Below are positions 8,683-17,485 of a DNA stretch of 64,000 nt, piece after piece. Both the position numbers and the translations under genes were made by a program. The stretch comes from Anaerolineae bacterium (GTDB lineage: Bacteria; Chloroflexota; Anaerolineae; Aggregatilineales; Phototrophicaceae). The notes below the pieces were generated by a model. The model made no database searches, was not told where the DNA came from, and worked only from the letters and a program-made list of their open reading frames with translations. Every line of letters begins with the position of its first letter. Within the stretch, counting starts at the first letter, position 1. The stretch lies in NCBI GenBank assembly GCA_020849765.1, contig JADLAY010000005.1, positions 61,987 to 125,986 of the forward strand. Reading direction: 5' to 3'.

Positions 8683-9570
8683 CTACTGAGGTGGCAGCCC
8701 GGCCGCGCCGCCCGCCGCGGTGATCGGCACGGCGAAGCCGATCCCAACAAACACGTCCTGCCCGGTCGGGTTGAGCAGCATGGTGACGATGCCGACCACC
8801 TGTCCGTAGCGATTCAGCAGCGGCCCGCCGGATGCGCCGGGATTGGTGGCGGCGTCGAACTGGATCAGATTCTCGACCGGTTCCGGGCTGGTCGGCGGCT
8901 GGTAAGTGCGGTTGAAGCCGGAGATGATCCCGGCGCTCATCGAGCCGTACAGCCCGAAAGGATGGCCGACGACGTAGGCTTCGTCGCCGACCCGCATCGC
9001 ATTCGGGTTGCCCAATGTCGCCGGAACGATGACCTCCGGCAGTGTGGCGGCACGCAGCACCGCGATGTCGTTATCCGATAGCGTGCCGATGATCTCAGCC
9101 AGGGCGACCGTGCCGTCGGCGAACGTCACGCGGATGTTGTTGGCGCTATTGAGCACATGCAGACTGGTGAGGATGTCCCCGGCATCATTGACGATCACGC
9201 CGCTGCCGACGCCGTCATCCTGCACCTGCTGGAACGGGCTGGCGGGCGTGTCCGGCTGGTAGCGAATGAGATCGGCGCCGGGCGCCGTGACGTTGGTTTC
9301 GATCAGCACGAGCGAGGGGCGGATGATCTCGTAGACCTGCGCCGAAAGCGCCGGGCGCGGCGTCGCCGAGGCCATCGCCTGGGCAATCGCGTTGTTGACG
9401 TCATTAGTGGTGATCAGAGTGGGGACGGGAACCAGCAGGCCGTAGAGCAGCAGAATCACCAGTGTCGCGAAGGCCCCGGATGCAAACGGCGCCACACGCC
9501 GCCAGAAAGAACGAAGCGATCCGGCGCGGAGGTGCCACCTGTCAATGTCTGCAACTGGTGTTTCCGTCAT
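8683..9570 (-). CDS. Membrane-anchored S1C-type (HtrA-like) serine protease without PDZ domain
   Basis: The 295-residue product has a single N-terminal membrane span (about 30-50) that would anchor a trypsin-fold domain outside the cytoplasm. The catalytic triad is visible as His138 (TSLHV), Asp168 (DNDIAVLR) and Ser247 (NPGASGGPLLN). The motif before the serine is GASGGP, not the common GNSGGP. The chain ends soon after the fold (GFAVPITAAGG), so the PDZ domain usual in HtrA/DegP is absent. It is the first gene of the leftward operon, 52 bases before MoxR, which suggests a regulated or quality-control protease working with the Bat-like module. Confidence 0.87.
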   Translation of the reverse strand: MTETPVADIDRWHLRAGSLRSFWRRVAPFASGAFATLVILLLYGLLVPVPTLITTNDVNNAIAQAMASATPRPALSAQVYEIIRPSLVLIETNVTAPGADLIRYQPDTPASPFQQVQDDGVGSGVIVNDAGDILTSLHVLNSANNIRVTFADGTVALAEIIGTLSDNDIAVLRAATLPEVIVPATLGNPNAMRVGDEAYVVGHPFGLYGSMSAGIISGFNRTYQPPTSPEPVENLIQFDAATNPGASGGPLLNRYGQVVGIVTMLLNPTGQDVFVGIGFAVPITAAGGAAGLPPQ

Positions 9571-9820
9571 TCGCTGCGGTACGAGTTTACTTTAACAACA
9601 CAATCTTCAGGGATGGGTAGAGCATATAGCCCTTTTCTAAGAATTGCATGAGGTGACGCTCAAAAGATTACCGTCATTTCCACGAATCTGAGGGGAAAAT
9701 TGCCCCATTTCGGCCTTCGGCAACCCTTCACAATATCGGAGTTTCGTAAGAAATCTCGGTAACGGCCTTTGCTTCATTGACTTCGCTGAAATACTCAACT
9801 AGACTGACAATCAGCTTTAA

Positions 9821-9847
9821 TGACTATCATGGGAATTGATAAAGTCA
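9821..9847. promoter_or_regulatory. Inverted repeat at the start of the MarR gene, candidate operator
   Basis: TGACTATCA (9821-9829) faces TGATAAAGTCA (9837-9847); the arms match apart from two inserted bases. The dyad ends one base before the ATG at 9848, a position where a MarR dimer could block its own transcription or translation. The rest of the 277-base divergent gap (9571-9847) shows nothing else clear. Confidence 0.3.
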
Positions 9848-10309
9848 ATGGCACATAGTCCGACCCCATATGCCACAGCCAGCGCGCTGTTCAAGACCCT
9901 GCCCCTGCTCGGCAGAGTCATTGGCACACGCATGCGCGATTCGAGCGACGAGGATGGAACATTCGCTCAGATCATGGTGCTCATGCAGTACCGGGATCGT
10001 CCGTTTACCGTCAGTGAGCTGGCGAAGCGGCGCAAGGTAAGCCTGCAATCCGCCAGCACCCTTATTCAGAGATTGGTCGATCGCGGCTGGATCGTCCGCA
10101 CGCCGGACCCCAATGATCGACGTCAGACCTTGCTGGAGCTCACACCTGAAGGCATGGAACATGCACAAGCGGTTCACGAGCAATTCATCAGCAATATGGC
10201 GGAAGTTCTGGAACCGCTCACATCCGAAGAGCTGGAGGCAGGCGAGATCTTCCTCGCTGCACTTCAGCGCATTCTGCAAGTCATGCCCGAAGAAACACTA
10301 GAGAGGTAA
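9848..10309 (+). CDS. MarR-family transcriptional regulator
   Basis: The 153-residue product has a MarR winged helix-turn-helix (FTVSELAKRRKVSLQSASTL) followed by the wing RGWIVRTPDPNDRRQTLLELT, whose DxRxxxLxLT pattern is diagnostic of the family. Flanking helices would form the dimer interface. It stands 15 bases before a two-gene ABC exporter and most likely controls it in response to a toxic or signalling compound. I use the ATG at 9848. A TTG at 9836 would add four residues but sits directly against the only purine-rich stretch (GGGA). Confidence 0.92.
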   Translation: MAHSPTPYATASALFKTLPLLGRVIGTRMRDSSDEDGTFAQIMVLMQYRDRPFTVSELAKRRKVSLQSASTLIQRLVDRGWIVRTPDPNDRRQTLLELTPEGMEHAQAVHEQFISNMAEVLEPLTSEELEAGEIFLAALQRILQVMPEETLER

Positions 10310-10324
10310 GCAGACAGATTCCCT

Positions 10325-12568
10325 ATGGCACGCTTGGCGAAGTATCTCAAGCCATTTCTCCCCATTGTCCTCCTCGCCGTCGCCCTGCTTTTCGTCCAGG
10401 CAATGGCCGACCTGACCCTGCCCGACTACATGGGCCGCATCGTCAACGTCGGCATTCAGCAGGGCGGCGTCGAAGACGCGGTGCCCATGGCGCTGCGCCA
10501 GAGCACAATGGATAAACTGACGCTCTTCATGAGCGGTGACGCGCAAGCACAAGTGCTCGCCGCTTATACCCTGGTCGATTCGGACTCGGCGGACTACGAC
10601 CAATATCTTGAGCAGTACCCTGTGCTCGCCGATGAGCCGATCTACGTGCTCAACGACAACGACGCAGCGGTCATCGAACAGCTCAACCCGATCATGGGCA
10701 AGGCCTTCCTGGCGGTCACCGGCATCGAGCAGGTGATGGCCGATCCGTCGAAGGCGGCGGAGCTCGGCGCGGGTTCGGGCTTTGACCTGTCCAGCCTGCC
10801 AGAAGGCACCGACGTGTTCGCCCTGCTCTCCGGGCTGCCGTCGATCGTTCGCACGCCGCTGCTCAACAACATCAACGAGCGCTTCGCGGCAATGGACGAC
10901 AACATGATCGTCCAGTCGGCGGTCGGCGCCGTCAAAACGGAATACGCCGCACTGGGGATGGACACGGCCAATCTGCAGAACACCTACATCCTCGACACCG
11001 GCCTGATCATGCTGGGGCTGTCGCTCCTGTCGGCGGCGTCGACGGTCGCCGTCGGCTTCCTGGCGGCCCGTGTGGCCGCCGGGTCGGCGCGCAATTTGCG
11101 CCGGGATGTCTTCAAGAAGGTCGAGGGCTTCTCGAACACGGAGTTTGACAAGTTCTCCGTCGCCTCGTTGATCACGCGCACGACCAACGACATCACCCAG
11201 TTGCAGATGCTGATCGTCCTCATGGTGCGCCTGGTCATCTACGCGCCGATTCTGGGCGTCGGCGGCATCATCAAGGCGCTCAACACGGACGCCTCGATGT
11301 GGTGGATCATCGCGTTGGCGGTCGTCGTCCTCATGGGTCTGATCTTCGCCATCTTCACGACGGCGCTGCCCAAGTTCCGGCTGATCCAGAGCTTGATCGA
11401 CCGGCTCAACCTGGTCACGCGCGAGAATCTGTCCGGCATGATGGTCGTCCGCGCCTTCAACACACAGGCATTCGAGGAGCAGCGGTTCGACAAGGCGAAT
11501 CAGGACCTGACCAACAACAATCTGTTCGTCACCCGCATCATGGCCTTCATGATGCCGATGATGATGCTCATCATGAACGGCGTCACGCTGTTGATCGTCT
11601 GGGTCGGCGCGCATCAGGTCGCGCAGGCGTCGATGCAGGTCGGCGACATGATCGCCTTCATGCAGTATGCCATCCAGGTCGTCATGGGCTTCCTGATGAT
11701 GTCGATCATGTTCATCATGCTGCCGAGGGCGTCCGTCTCCGCGGATCGTATCGCCGAGGTTCTGGACACCGGGACGGTCATCCACGACCCGAAACAGGCG
11801 AAACGCTTCCCCGAACCGTTCAGCGGCACGGTCGAGTTCCGCCACGTCTCATTCCGCTACCCCGGTGCGGAAGAGGACGTGCTGCACGACATCAACTTCA
11901 CCGCGCAGCTCGGCCAGACGACCGCTTTCATCGGCTCGACCGGCTCCGGCAAGTCGACGGTTGTCAACCTGATCCCGCGCTTCTACGACGTGACCGATGG
12001 CGCCATTCTGGTCGATGGTGTCGACGTTCGCGACGTAACGCAGCATGACCTGCGCGAGAACATCGGCTACATCCCGCAGAAGGCGATGCTCTTCCAGGGC
12101 ACCATCGAGAGCAATCTGCGCTATGGCGACGAGTACGCGGACGAGTCCGTCATCACCCAGGCGACCGACATCGCCCAGGCAACCGACTTCATCAGTGAGA
12201 AGCCGGACGGCCTGGAGACCGAGATCTCGCAAGGTGGGACGAATGTTTCCGGCGGCCAGCGCCAGCGCCTGTCGATTGCGCGTGCGCTGGTCAAACAGGC
12301 GCCGATCTACATCTTCGACGACAGTTTCTCAGCGCTCGATTTCAAAACCGACGCCGCCCTGCGCCGCGCGCTGAAAGCGCAGACCGATGCCAGCACCATC
12401 CTGATCGTGACGCAGCGCGTCTCCACAATCAGGAACGCCGAACAGATCATCGTGCTCGATGAGGGCAGGATCGTCGGCAAAGGCACACACGAAGAACTGA
12501 TGGAGAGCTGTGAAATCTACAGGGAGATTGCCCTGTCACAATTGCGTATGGAGGAACTTGCATCATGA
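10325..12568 (+). CDS. ABC exporter half-transporter with degenerate catalytic site and large extracytoplasmic insert
   Basis: The 747-residue product fuses a type I exporter membrane domain to an ATPase domain. Walker A is STGSGKST (about 538-545), the signature is VSGGQRQ (about 641) and Walker B is IYIFDDSFSALD, where Asp666 replaces the catalytic glutamate. Between the first span (about 11-31) and the second (about 222-245) lies an insert of about 170 residues with no close counterpart in standard half-transporters; by topology it is outside the membrane. The gene overlaps its partner by the four bases ATGA. A GAGAGG ribosome site lies in the end of the MarR gene. It probably pairs with the next product as a heterodimeric multidrug or lipid exporter. 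Confidence 0.92.
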   Translation: MARLAKYLKPFLPIVLLAVALLFVQAMADLTLPDYMGRIVNVGIQQGGVEDAVPMALRQSTMDKLTLFMSGDAQAQVLAAYTLVDSDSADYDQYLEQYPVLADEPIYVLNDNDAAVIEQLNPIMGKAFLAVTGIEQVMADPSKAAELGAGSGFDLSSLPEGTDVFALLSGLPSIVRTPLLNNINERFAAMDDNMIVQSAVGAVKTEYAALGMDTANLQNTYILDTGLIMLGLSLLSAASTVAVGFLAARVAAGSARNLRRDVFKKVEGFSNTEFDKFSVASLITRTTNDITQLQMLIVLMVRLVIYAPILGVGGIIKALNTDASMWWIIALAVVVLMGLIFAIFTTALPKFRLIQSLIDRLNLVTRENLSGMMVVRAFNTQAFEEQRFDKANQDLTNNNLFVTRIMAFMMPMMMLIMNGVTLLIVWVGAHQVAQASMQVGDMIAFMQYAIQVVMGFLMMSIMFIMLPRASVSADRIAEVLDTGTVIHDPKQAKRFPEPFSGTVEFRHVSFRYPGAEEDVLHDINFTAQLGQTTAFIGSTGSGKSTVVNLIPRFYDVTDGAILVDGVDVRDVTQHDLRENIGYIPQKAMLFQGTIESNLRYGDEYADESVITQATDIAQATDFISEKPDGLETEISQGGTNVSGGQRQRLSIARALVKQAPIYIFDDSFSALDFKTDAALRRALKAQTDASTILIVTQRVSTIRNAEQIIVLDEGRIVGKGTHEELMESCEIYREIALSQLRMEELAS

Positions 12569-14451
12569 TGATGGGGCACAATCGCGGCGACCAACAGCGA
12601 GGCCCGATGGGGGGCCGTCCGGGCGGGATGATGGGCGGCCCAGCGATGGGTGGCGGCGAAAAAGCACGCGACTTCAAAGGCACGATGCGCCAGTTGATCG
12701 GCTACCTGAGCGTCTACAAAGTATCGATCGGCATCGTCCTGATTTTCGCCATGGCCTCCACGCTCTTCTCGATCGTCGGGCCGAAGGTTCTGGGCCAGGC
12801 GACGACCAAGCTGTTCGAGGGCGTCATTGGCCAGATCTCTGGCACGGGCACCGGCATCGACTTCGAGTACATCGGCAACATTGTCCTTATCCTGGCGGGG
12901 TTGTACATCGTCTCGGCCCTGTTCGCCTACATCCAGGGCTGGATCATGGCTGGCGTCTCGATGAAGGTGACCTACAATCTGCGCAAGGACATCGCCGAGA
13001 AAATCAACCGGCTGCCGCTGCGTTACTTCGACGGCACCAATCAGGGTGAGGTGCTCTCGCGCATCACCAACGACGTCGATACCATCAGCCAGACGCTCAA
13101 TCAGAGCCTGTCGCAAATCGTGACGTCCGTGACCATGATGATCGGCGTCATCATCATGATGCTGTCGATCAGCTGGATCATGACGCTCGCCTCGGCCCTG
13201 ATCATCCCGCTGTCGCTTGGCATCATCGCGGTCGTGGTTGGCAAATCGCAGAAGTATTTCCGCGAGCAGCAGGATTACCTCGGCCACGTCAACGGCCACG
13301 TCGAGGAAATGTACAGCGGCCACAACGTCATGAAGGCGTTCAACGGCGAAGAGAAGAGCATCGAGAAGTTCGACGAGTACAACGAAACGCTCTATTCGTC
13401 GGCCTGGAAGTCGCAGTTCCTCTCCGGCATGATGATGCCGGTCATGTCCTTCGTCGGCAACCTGGGCTACGTCGCCGTGACGATCCTCGGCGGCTACCTG
13501 GCCGTCAACAACGCCATCACCGTCGGCGATATTCAGGCTTTCATCCAGTATTCGCGCTCGTTCACGCAGCCGATCGCGCAGATCGCGAACATCTCCAACG
13601 TGCTGCAGCAGACGGCTGCCGCCGCCGAGCGCGTCTTCGCCTTCCTGGCCGAGGCGGAAGAGATCGCCGATGCCGAAAGCCCGATCAAGCTGTCCGACGT
13701 CGAGGGCCATGTCGAATTCCAGCATGTGGAGTTCGGTTACTCGCCGGACAAAGTCATCATTCGCGACTTCTCGGCCAAGATCGAGCCAGGGCAGAAGATC
13801 GCCCTCGTCGGCCCGACCGGCGCCGGTAAGACGACCATGGTCAAGCTGCTGATGCGCTTCTACGACGTCAACAGCGGCGCCATCCTGGTCGACGGGCACG
13901 ACATCCGCGACTTCAGCCGTCACGATCTGCGCAAGCTGTTCGGCATGGTTTTGCAGGATGCGTGGCTCTACAACGGCACCATCATGGAGAACATTCGCTA
14001 TGGCCGTCTGGACGCGACCGACGACGAGGTCATCGAAGCGGCCATCGCCGCCCACGTCGATCACTTCGTGCGCACGCTGCCCGATGGCTACGACACGGTG
14101 CTCAATGAGGAAACCAGCAACGTCTCCCAGGGGCAGAAGCAGTTGTTGACCATCGCCCGCGCCATCCTGGCCGATCCGCAGATGCTGATCCTCGATGAGG
14201 CGACCAGCTCGGTCGACACGCGCACCGAGGTCTTGATCCAGCAGGCGATGGATCGGCTAATGCAGAATCGCACCAGCTTCATCATCGCGCATCGCCTGTC
14301 CACCATTCGCAACGCCGACCTGATCCTGGTCATGCGCGATGGCGACATCGTCGAGCAGGGGACGCACGAAGAACTGCTGATGCAGGGTGGCTTCTACGCC
14401 GAACTCTACAACAGCCAGTTCGAGAACGGCGCTGTCGTCCAGGCCGCCTGA
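12565..14451 (+). CDS. ABC exporter half-transporter, partner with canonical Walker B glutamate
   Basis: The 628-residue product starts with a Gly/Met-rich stretch (GPMGGRPGGMMGG) before six predicted spans. The ATPase domain has Walker A GPTGAGKTT (416-424), a deviant signature NVSQGQKQ (519-526) and an intact Walker B LILDEATSSVD (Glu545). Combined with the upstream partner this gives one normal ATP site (this Walker B, partner's VSGGQ) and one degenerate site (partner's Asp666, this VSQGQ). That is the asymmetry known from heterodimeric exporters such as TM287/288 and BmrCD. Expression is translationally coupled through an ATGA overlap. The transported compound is unknown. Confidence 0.93.
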   Translation: MMMGHNRGDQQRGPMGGRPGGMMGGPAMGGGEKARDFKGTMRQLIGYLSVYKVSIGIVLIFAMASTLFSIVGPKVLGQATTKLFEGVIGQISGTGTGIDFEYIGNIVLILAGLYIVSALFAYIQGWIMAGVSMKVTYNLRKDIAEKINRLPLRYFDGTNQGEVLSRITNDVDTISQTLNQSLSQIVTSVTMMIGVIIMMLSISWIMTLASALIIPLSLGIIAVVVGKSQKYFREQQDYLGHVNGHVEEMYSGHNVMKAFNGEEKSIEKFDEYNETLYSSAWKSQFLSGMMMPVMSFVGNLGYVAVTILGGYLAVNNAITVGDIQAFIQYSRSFTQPIAQIANISNVLQQTAAAAERVFAFLAEAEEIADAESPIKLSDVEGHVEFQHVEFGYSPDKVIIRDFSAKIEPGQKIALVGPTGAGKTTMVKLLMRFYDVNSGAILVDGHDIRDFSRHDLRKLFGMVLQDAWLYNGTIMENIRYGRLDATDDEVIEAAIAAHVDHFVRTLPDGYDTVLNEETSNVSQGQKQLLTIARAILADPQMLILDEATSSVDTRTEVLIQQAMDRLMQNRTSFIIAHRLSTIRNADLILVMRDGDIVEQGTHEELLMQGGFYAELYNSQFENGAVVQAA

Positions 14452-14486
14452 GCCTGATCGAGCGCGGCGTAAACTGAATCTGTCTG

Positions 14487-14515
14487 ATCGGGGTGCAGCA
14501 TGCCTGCGCCCCGAT
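14487..14515 (+). terminator. Hairpin terminator after the ABC exporter operon
   Basis: ATCGGGGTGCAG (14487-14498) pairs with CTGCGCCCCGAT (14504-14515) over 12 bp including one G-T pair, with a five-base loop. It sits 36 bases after the exporter stop codon. The following bases are only mildly T-rich, so termination may be partial. Confidence 0.55.
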
Positions 14516-14633
14516 TCATGTCTCGGCAGTGCCTACGCAAGGCGCATCTACCATCCACTTGACAGGCTTGCCGCTCGATCGCATCTGCGATACGCTGATG
14601 ACAGCTTCTCGATCCGATGTCCAGTGAGCCGCC

Positions 14634-15521
14634 ATGCTGCCGATTTCCGTCATCTTCCTGACCTACAACGACGAGCAGTTGATTGAGGACGGCCTGAAGA
14701 GCGTCTTTGGCTGGGTGGGCGAAATCATCGTCGTCGATTCGCACAGCACGGACGGCACGCTCGCCATCGCTCAGAAGTACGCTGACAAGATCGAGGTGCA
14801 CCCATTCGAGAATTACGCCGCCCAGCGCAATTGGGCGCAGACACAGCTACCGCTTGCGCATGACTGGGTCTTCCACATCGACGCCGACGAGGTCGTTAGC
14901 CCGGAGCTGCGCCAATCCATCCACGAGTTTTTTGCTCAGTTGCCGCCGGACAATATCGATGGCTGCTTGATGGCGCGGCGCACCATGTTTATGGGGCGTT
15001 GGATTCGCCACGGCGGACATTACCCGGTCTTTCACCTGCGGCTCTTCCGGCGCGAGCGCGGCGCCTGTGAAGAGCGCCTCTACGATCAGCACTACGTCGT
15101 GCCGGGCGGTGTGGAGAAGCTCGATGGCGATCTGATCGACAGGATCAGCACGGATCTGGAAACGTGGACGCTGAGACATGTCCGCTGGGCCAAGCTGGAA
15201 CTGGCCCAACAAGGCGATCGGCTGCCACAGCCCGACCAGCACGTCAGCGAGAACCTGTTCGGCTCGCCGATTGAGCAGCGACGTTGGGCCAAGACCAACC
15301 TGTTCTATCGGTTGCCGCTCTTCCTGCGCGTCTTTGCTTATTTCTGCTATCGCTATTTCTTGCGCCTGGGCTTTCTCGATGGTGTCGAGGGCCTCATCTT
15401 CCATTTTCTACAGGGATTCTGGTTCCGCTTCTACATCGACGCGTTGATCTGGGAGCAGCGGCAGCGCGCCAAGTCAGCACTCCCATACGACCAGATTCCG
15501 CAGCCGCCACCCGGTGCGTGA
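14634..15521 (+). CDS. Glycosyltransferase family 2, WaaE/KdtX-like
   Basis: The 295-residue product opens with the GT-A fold strand LPISVIFLTYNDEQLIEDGL and continues with EIIVVDSHSTDGT and the metal-binding HIDADE (Asp83-x-Asp85). The segment FMGRWIRHGGHYPVFHLRLF resembles the LPS-core beta-glucosyltransferase WaaE subgroup. The C-terminal aromatic region (FFLRLGFLDGVEGLIFHFLQGFWFRFY) suggests membrane association. It is the only rightward gene on this side of the polysaccharide locus and converges on the GT4 gene ending at 15529 with 7 bases between them. Donor and acceptor sugars cannot be assigned. Confidence 0.88.
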   Translation: MLPISVIFLTYNDEQLIEDGLKSVFGWVGEIIVVDSHSTDGTLAIAQKYADKIEVHPFENYAAQRNWAQTQLPLAHDWVFHIDADEVVSPELRQSIHEFFAQLPPDNIDGCLMARRTMFMGRWIRHGGHYPVFHLRLFRRERGACEERLYDQHYVVPGGVEKLDGDLIDRISTDLETWTLRHVRWAKLELAQQGDRLPQPDQHVSENLFGSPIEQRRWAKTNLFYRLPLFLRVFAYFCYRYFLRLGFLDGVEGLIFHFLQGFWFRFYIDALIWEQRQRAKSALPYDQIPQPPPGA

Positions 15522-15528
15522 GGCGGCG

Positions 15529-16689
15529 CTACTTTCCGCTCCCATAGCGTTGATAGCAATCGAGCAAGGATCGCCCCATCTGCCCGGCGGCGAACTGCGC
15601 TTCGACAAGCTGGCGTCCGCGCGTACCCATCACGCGCCGGACATCCGCATCAGCCGCCAGCATCCAGATCGCCTGCGCCAACTGATGAACGTCACATGGC
15701 ACGATCAGGCCCGCCTGTGCCTCCGCGATCACGTCGTGGATCGCCACCTGATCGGAGATGATAACCGGCTTTCCGGCAGCCATCGCCTCGACCGCCGACA
15801 TGCTGAAGCTCTCCGTATACGATGGCGCGACCAGCATGTCGCAGCGCGAGAGGGCATCCCACTTGCCCGGATTGTCCAGAAAGCCCAGCAGGGATACATG
15901 CTCTTCCAACTCTAGACGCGCGATCTCTGAAACGATCCAATCCTTGTAGGCAGAATCGCCGCCACCCGCCAGCAGTAGCTTCATCTTGGGTATGTGCTGG
16001 CGCGCCTCGTCAAAGGCGGGCAGCAGCAGATCCAACCCTTTCACCGGGTCGAAACGGCCGAGGAACAAGACACGGATCGTGTCGTCAGGCTCTGCCCACG
16101 CCGCGCTTTGATCATCACGGATGCCATCCGCATCGCGCACCGCCAGATAGACGACCTCGATCGGGCGCGCTATGCCCATGGCGCGGATTTCGTCGGCTTC
16201 TACGTTGCTCGTCACCTGGATGAAGGCCGCGCCGTTGAGCATCTGGCGCTCGACCAGATTGAACGAGAGCTGCTTCATCCGGCTGCGCCGCTTCTGGATG
16301 CCCCACGGTCGAAGAATGCCATGCGGCGTGATCGCGTAGGGGACTTTGTGCCGCTGCGCCGCGAAGGCCGCCAGCGCGGGCGCGAACGAGAACAGTGCGT
16401 GGGCGTGCACGAAATCGAACTCGCGCAGATGGCGGGTCACCCATCCAATCATCGGCGCCGAAAACGTGTACTCCGCCGCGGTTCTGCGAAAATAGATGGT
16501 CGTGTAGCCATCCGCCACGAGCGGCTGATTCAGCGGCACCTCCTGATGGGCAGCCGGGCCATCGTCGTCCGAAGCAACGATCGTTACGTCCATCCCAAGC
16601 GCGGCCAGTTCGCGGCACATGGCCTTTGCGGCCTGGCTCGGCCCGCCGCGGCGCGGCCCCAGTGACGGTATGACGTGAAGGATGCGCAC
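15529..16689 (-). CDS. Glycosyltransferase family 4
   Basis: The 386-residue GT-B enzyme has the N-terminal MRILHVIPSLGPRRGGPSQA pattern and the C-terminal nucleotide-sugar site PSYTESFSMSAVEAMAAGKP with the paired glutamates of the GT4 E-x7-E motif. It should transfer a sugar from a nucleotide donor onto a lipid-linked or growing glycan at the cytoplasmic face. The start is a GTG that shares its first base with the TAG stop of the upstream GT2 gene (TAGTG), indicating tight translational coupling. Confidence 0.9.
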   Translation of the reverse strand: MRILHVIPSLGPRRGGPSQAAKAMCRELAALGMDVTIVASDDDGPAAHQEVPLNQPLVADGYTTIYFRRTAAEYTFSAPMIGWVTRHLREFDFVHAHALFSFAPALAAFAAQRHKVPYAITPHGILRPWGIQKRRSRMKQLSFNLVERQMLNGAAFIQVTSNVEADEIRAMGIARPIEVVYLAVRDADGIRDDQSAAWAEPDDTIRVLFLGRFDPVKGLDLLLPAFDEARQHIPKMKLLLAGGGDSAYKDWIVSEIARLELEEHVSLLGFLDNPGKWDALSRCDMLVAPSYTESFSMSAVEAMAAGKPVIISDQVAIHDVIAEAQAGLIVPCDVHQLAQAIWMLAADADVRRVMGTRGRQLVEAQFAAGQMGRSLLDCYQRYGSGK

Positions 16690-17453
16690 TAGGTGTAATT
16701 CCGAAGGCGATACCAGAGCGCGCGCAGAGTCGCCCGCGTCGTGCTGGTCAAGAAATCGCGCGCGTTCTCAAGGCGGCTGAAGTGCCCGTAACGTGAACGC
16801 ACCACGAAGATCGCTTCATAATTCTGACCATAGGCGAGCGCAATCGATTTGCTGCGATTGTGCCAGCGAAAATTGGCAAGAGTCACGGGCAGCCTGCACA
16901 CCTTGCCCTTCTGCGCCATCCGCAGCCACAAGTCCCAATCCATCGCATGATGCAAACGTCGATCCAACCCGCCGACGGCTTCCCAAAGCTGGCGTCGAAA
17001 AAAGGTGGCCGGTTGCGGCACATAACACCACTGCTTCAGCATCTCGGCGTCAAAGTCGGGCGCCTGCCTGCTGCTCAGCAAATGACCATCCGAGGCGATG
17101 TGATTGAGATCGCCATAGACTAGATCCACGTCCGGGTGTGCTTCAAAGAAGTCAGCGACGGAGGTAAATGTGTTCGAGAGATATGTGTCGTCCGAATTCA
17201 GCCAGGCATAGATGTCGCCGCTCGCCCTGGCAAAGCCCTTTTCAATCGCATCGGACTGCCCATCGTCAGCCTCGGAAACCCATTGGATACGATCGTCATA
17301 GCGCCGCAGGATGTCGACCGTGCCGTCGTTGGAGCCGCCGTCCATCACAATGTATTCGACCTGGGGATAGGCCTGATCAAGGACGCTGTCGATCGTCTCG
17401 CCGATGAATTGAGCCTGATTGTAGGAGGGAGTCACGATCGAGAATTTCAGCAT
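16689..17453 (-). CDS. Glycosyltransferase family 2
   Basis: The 254-residue single-domain GT-A enzyme has SIVTPSYNQAQFIGETIDSV at the N-terminus, then YIVMDGGSNDGT and the metal-binding NSDD. The later HHAMDWDLWLRM segment contains the acceptor-site ED-like motif. It belongs to the large bacterial WcaA-type group used in capsule, exopolysaccharide and O-antigen synthesis. It lies between a polytopic membrane protein and a GT4 gene in the leftward run; specificity is unknown. Confidence 0.9.
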   Translation of the reverse strand: MLKFSIVTPSYNQAQFIGETIDSVLDQAYPQVEYIVMDGGSNDGTVDILRRYDDRIQWVSEADDGQSDAIEKGFARASGDIYAWLNSDDTYLSNTFTSVADFFEAHPDVDLVYGDLNHIASDGHLLSSRQAPDFDAEMLKQWCYVPQPATFFRRQLWEAVGGLDRRLHHAMDWDLWLRMAQKGKVCRLPVTLANFRWHNRSKSIALAYGQNYEAIFVVRSRYGHFSRLENARDFLTSTTRATLRALWYRLRNYT

Positions 17454-17485
17454 GGACTCAAGATCTCACTTTGATTCTCGCGCCA

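Noticed and set aside
1386..9694. Shared 14-mer CACGAATCTGAGGG at about 1386 and 9681
   Set aside because: Several 14-base matches are expected by chance in 64 kb, and the flanks do not extend the match.
10298..11845. 515-codon leftward ORF opposite the first ABC exporter gene
   Set aside because: Antisense to a confirmed ABC half-transporter; low-complexity His/Asp/Arg composition typical of a mirror frame.
12517..14064. 515-codon leftward ORF opposite the second ABC exporter gene
   Set aside because: Antisense to a confirmed ABC half-transporter, with no recognisable motif.
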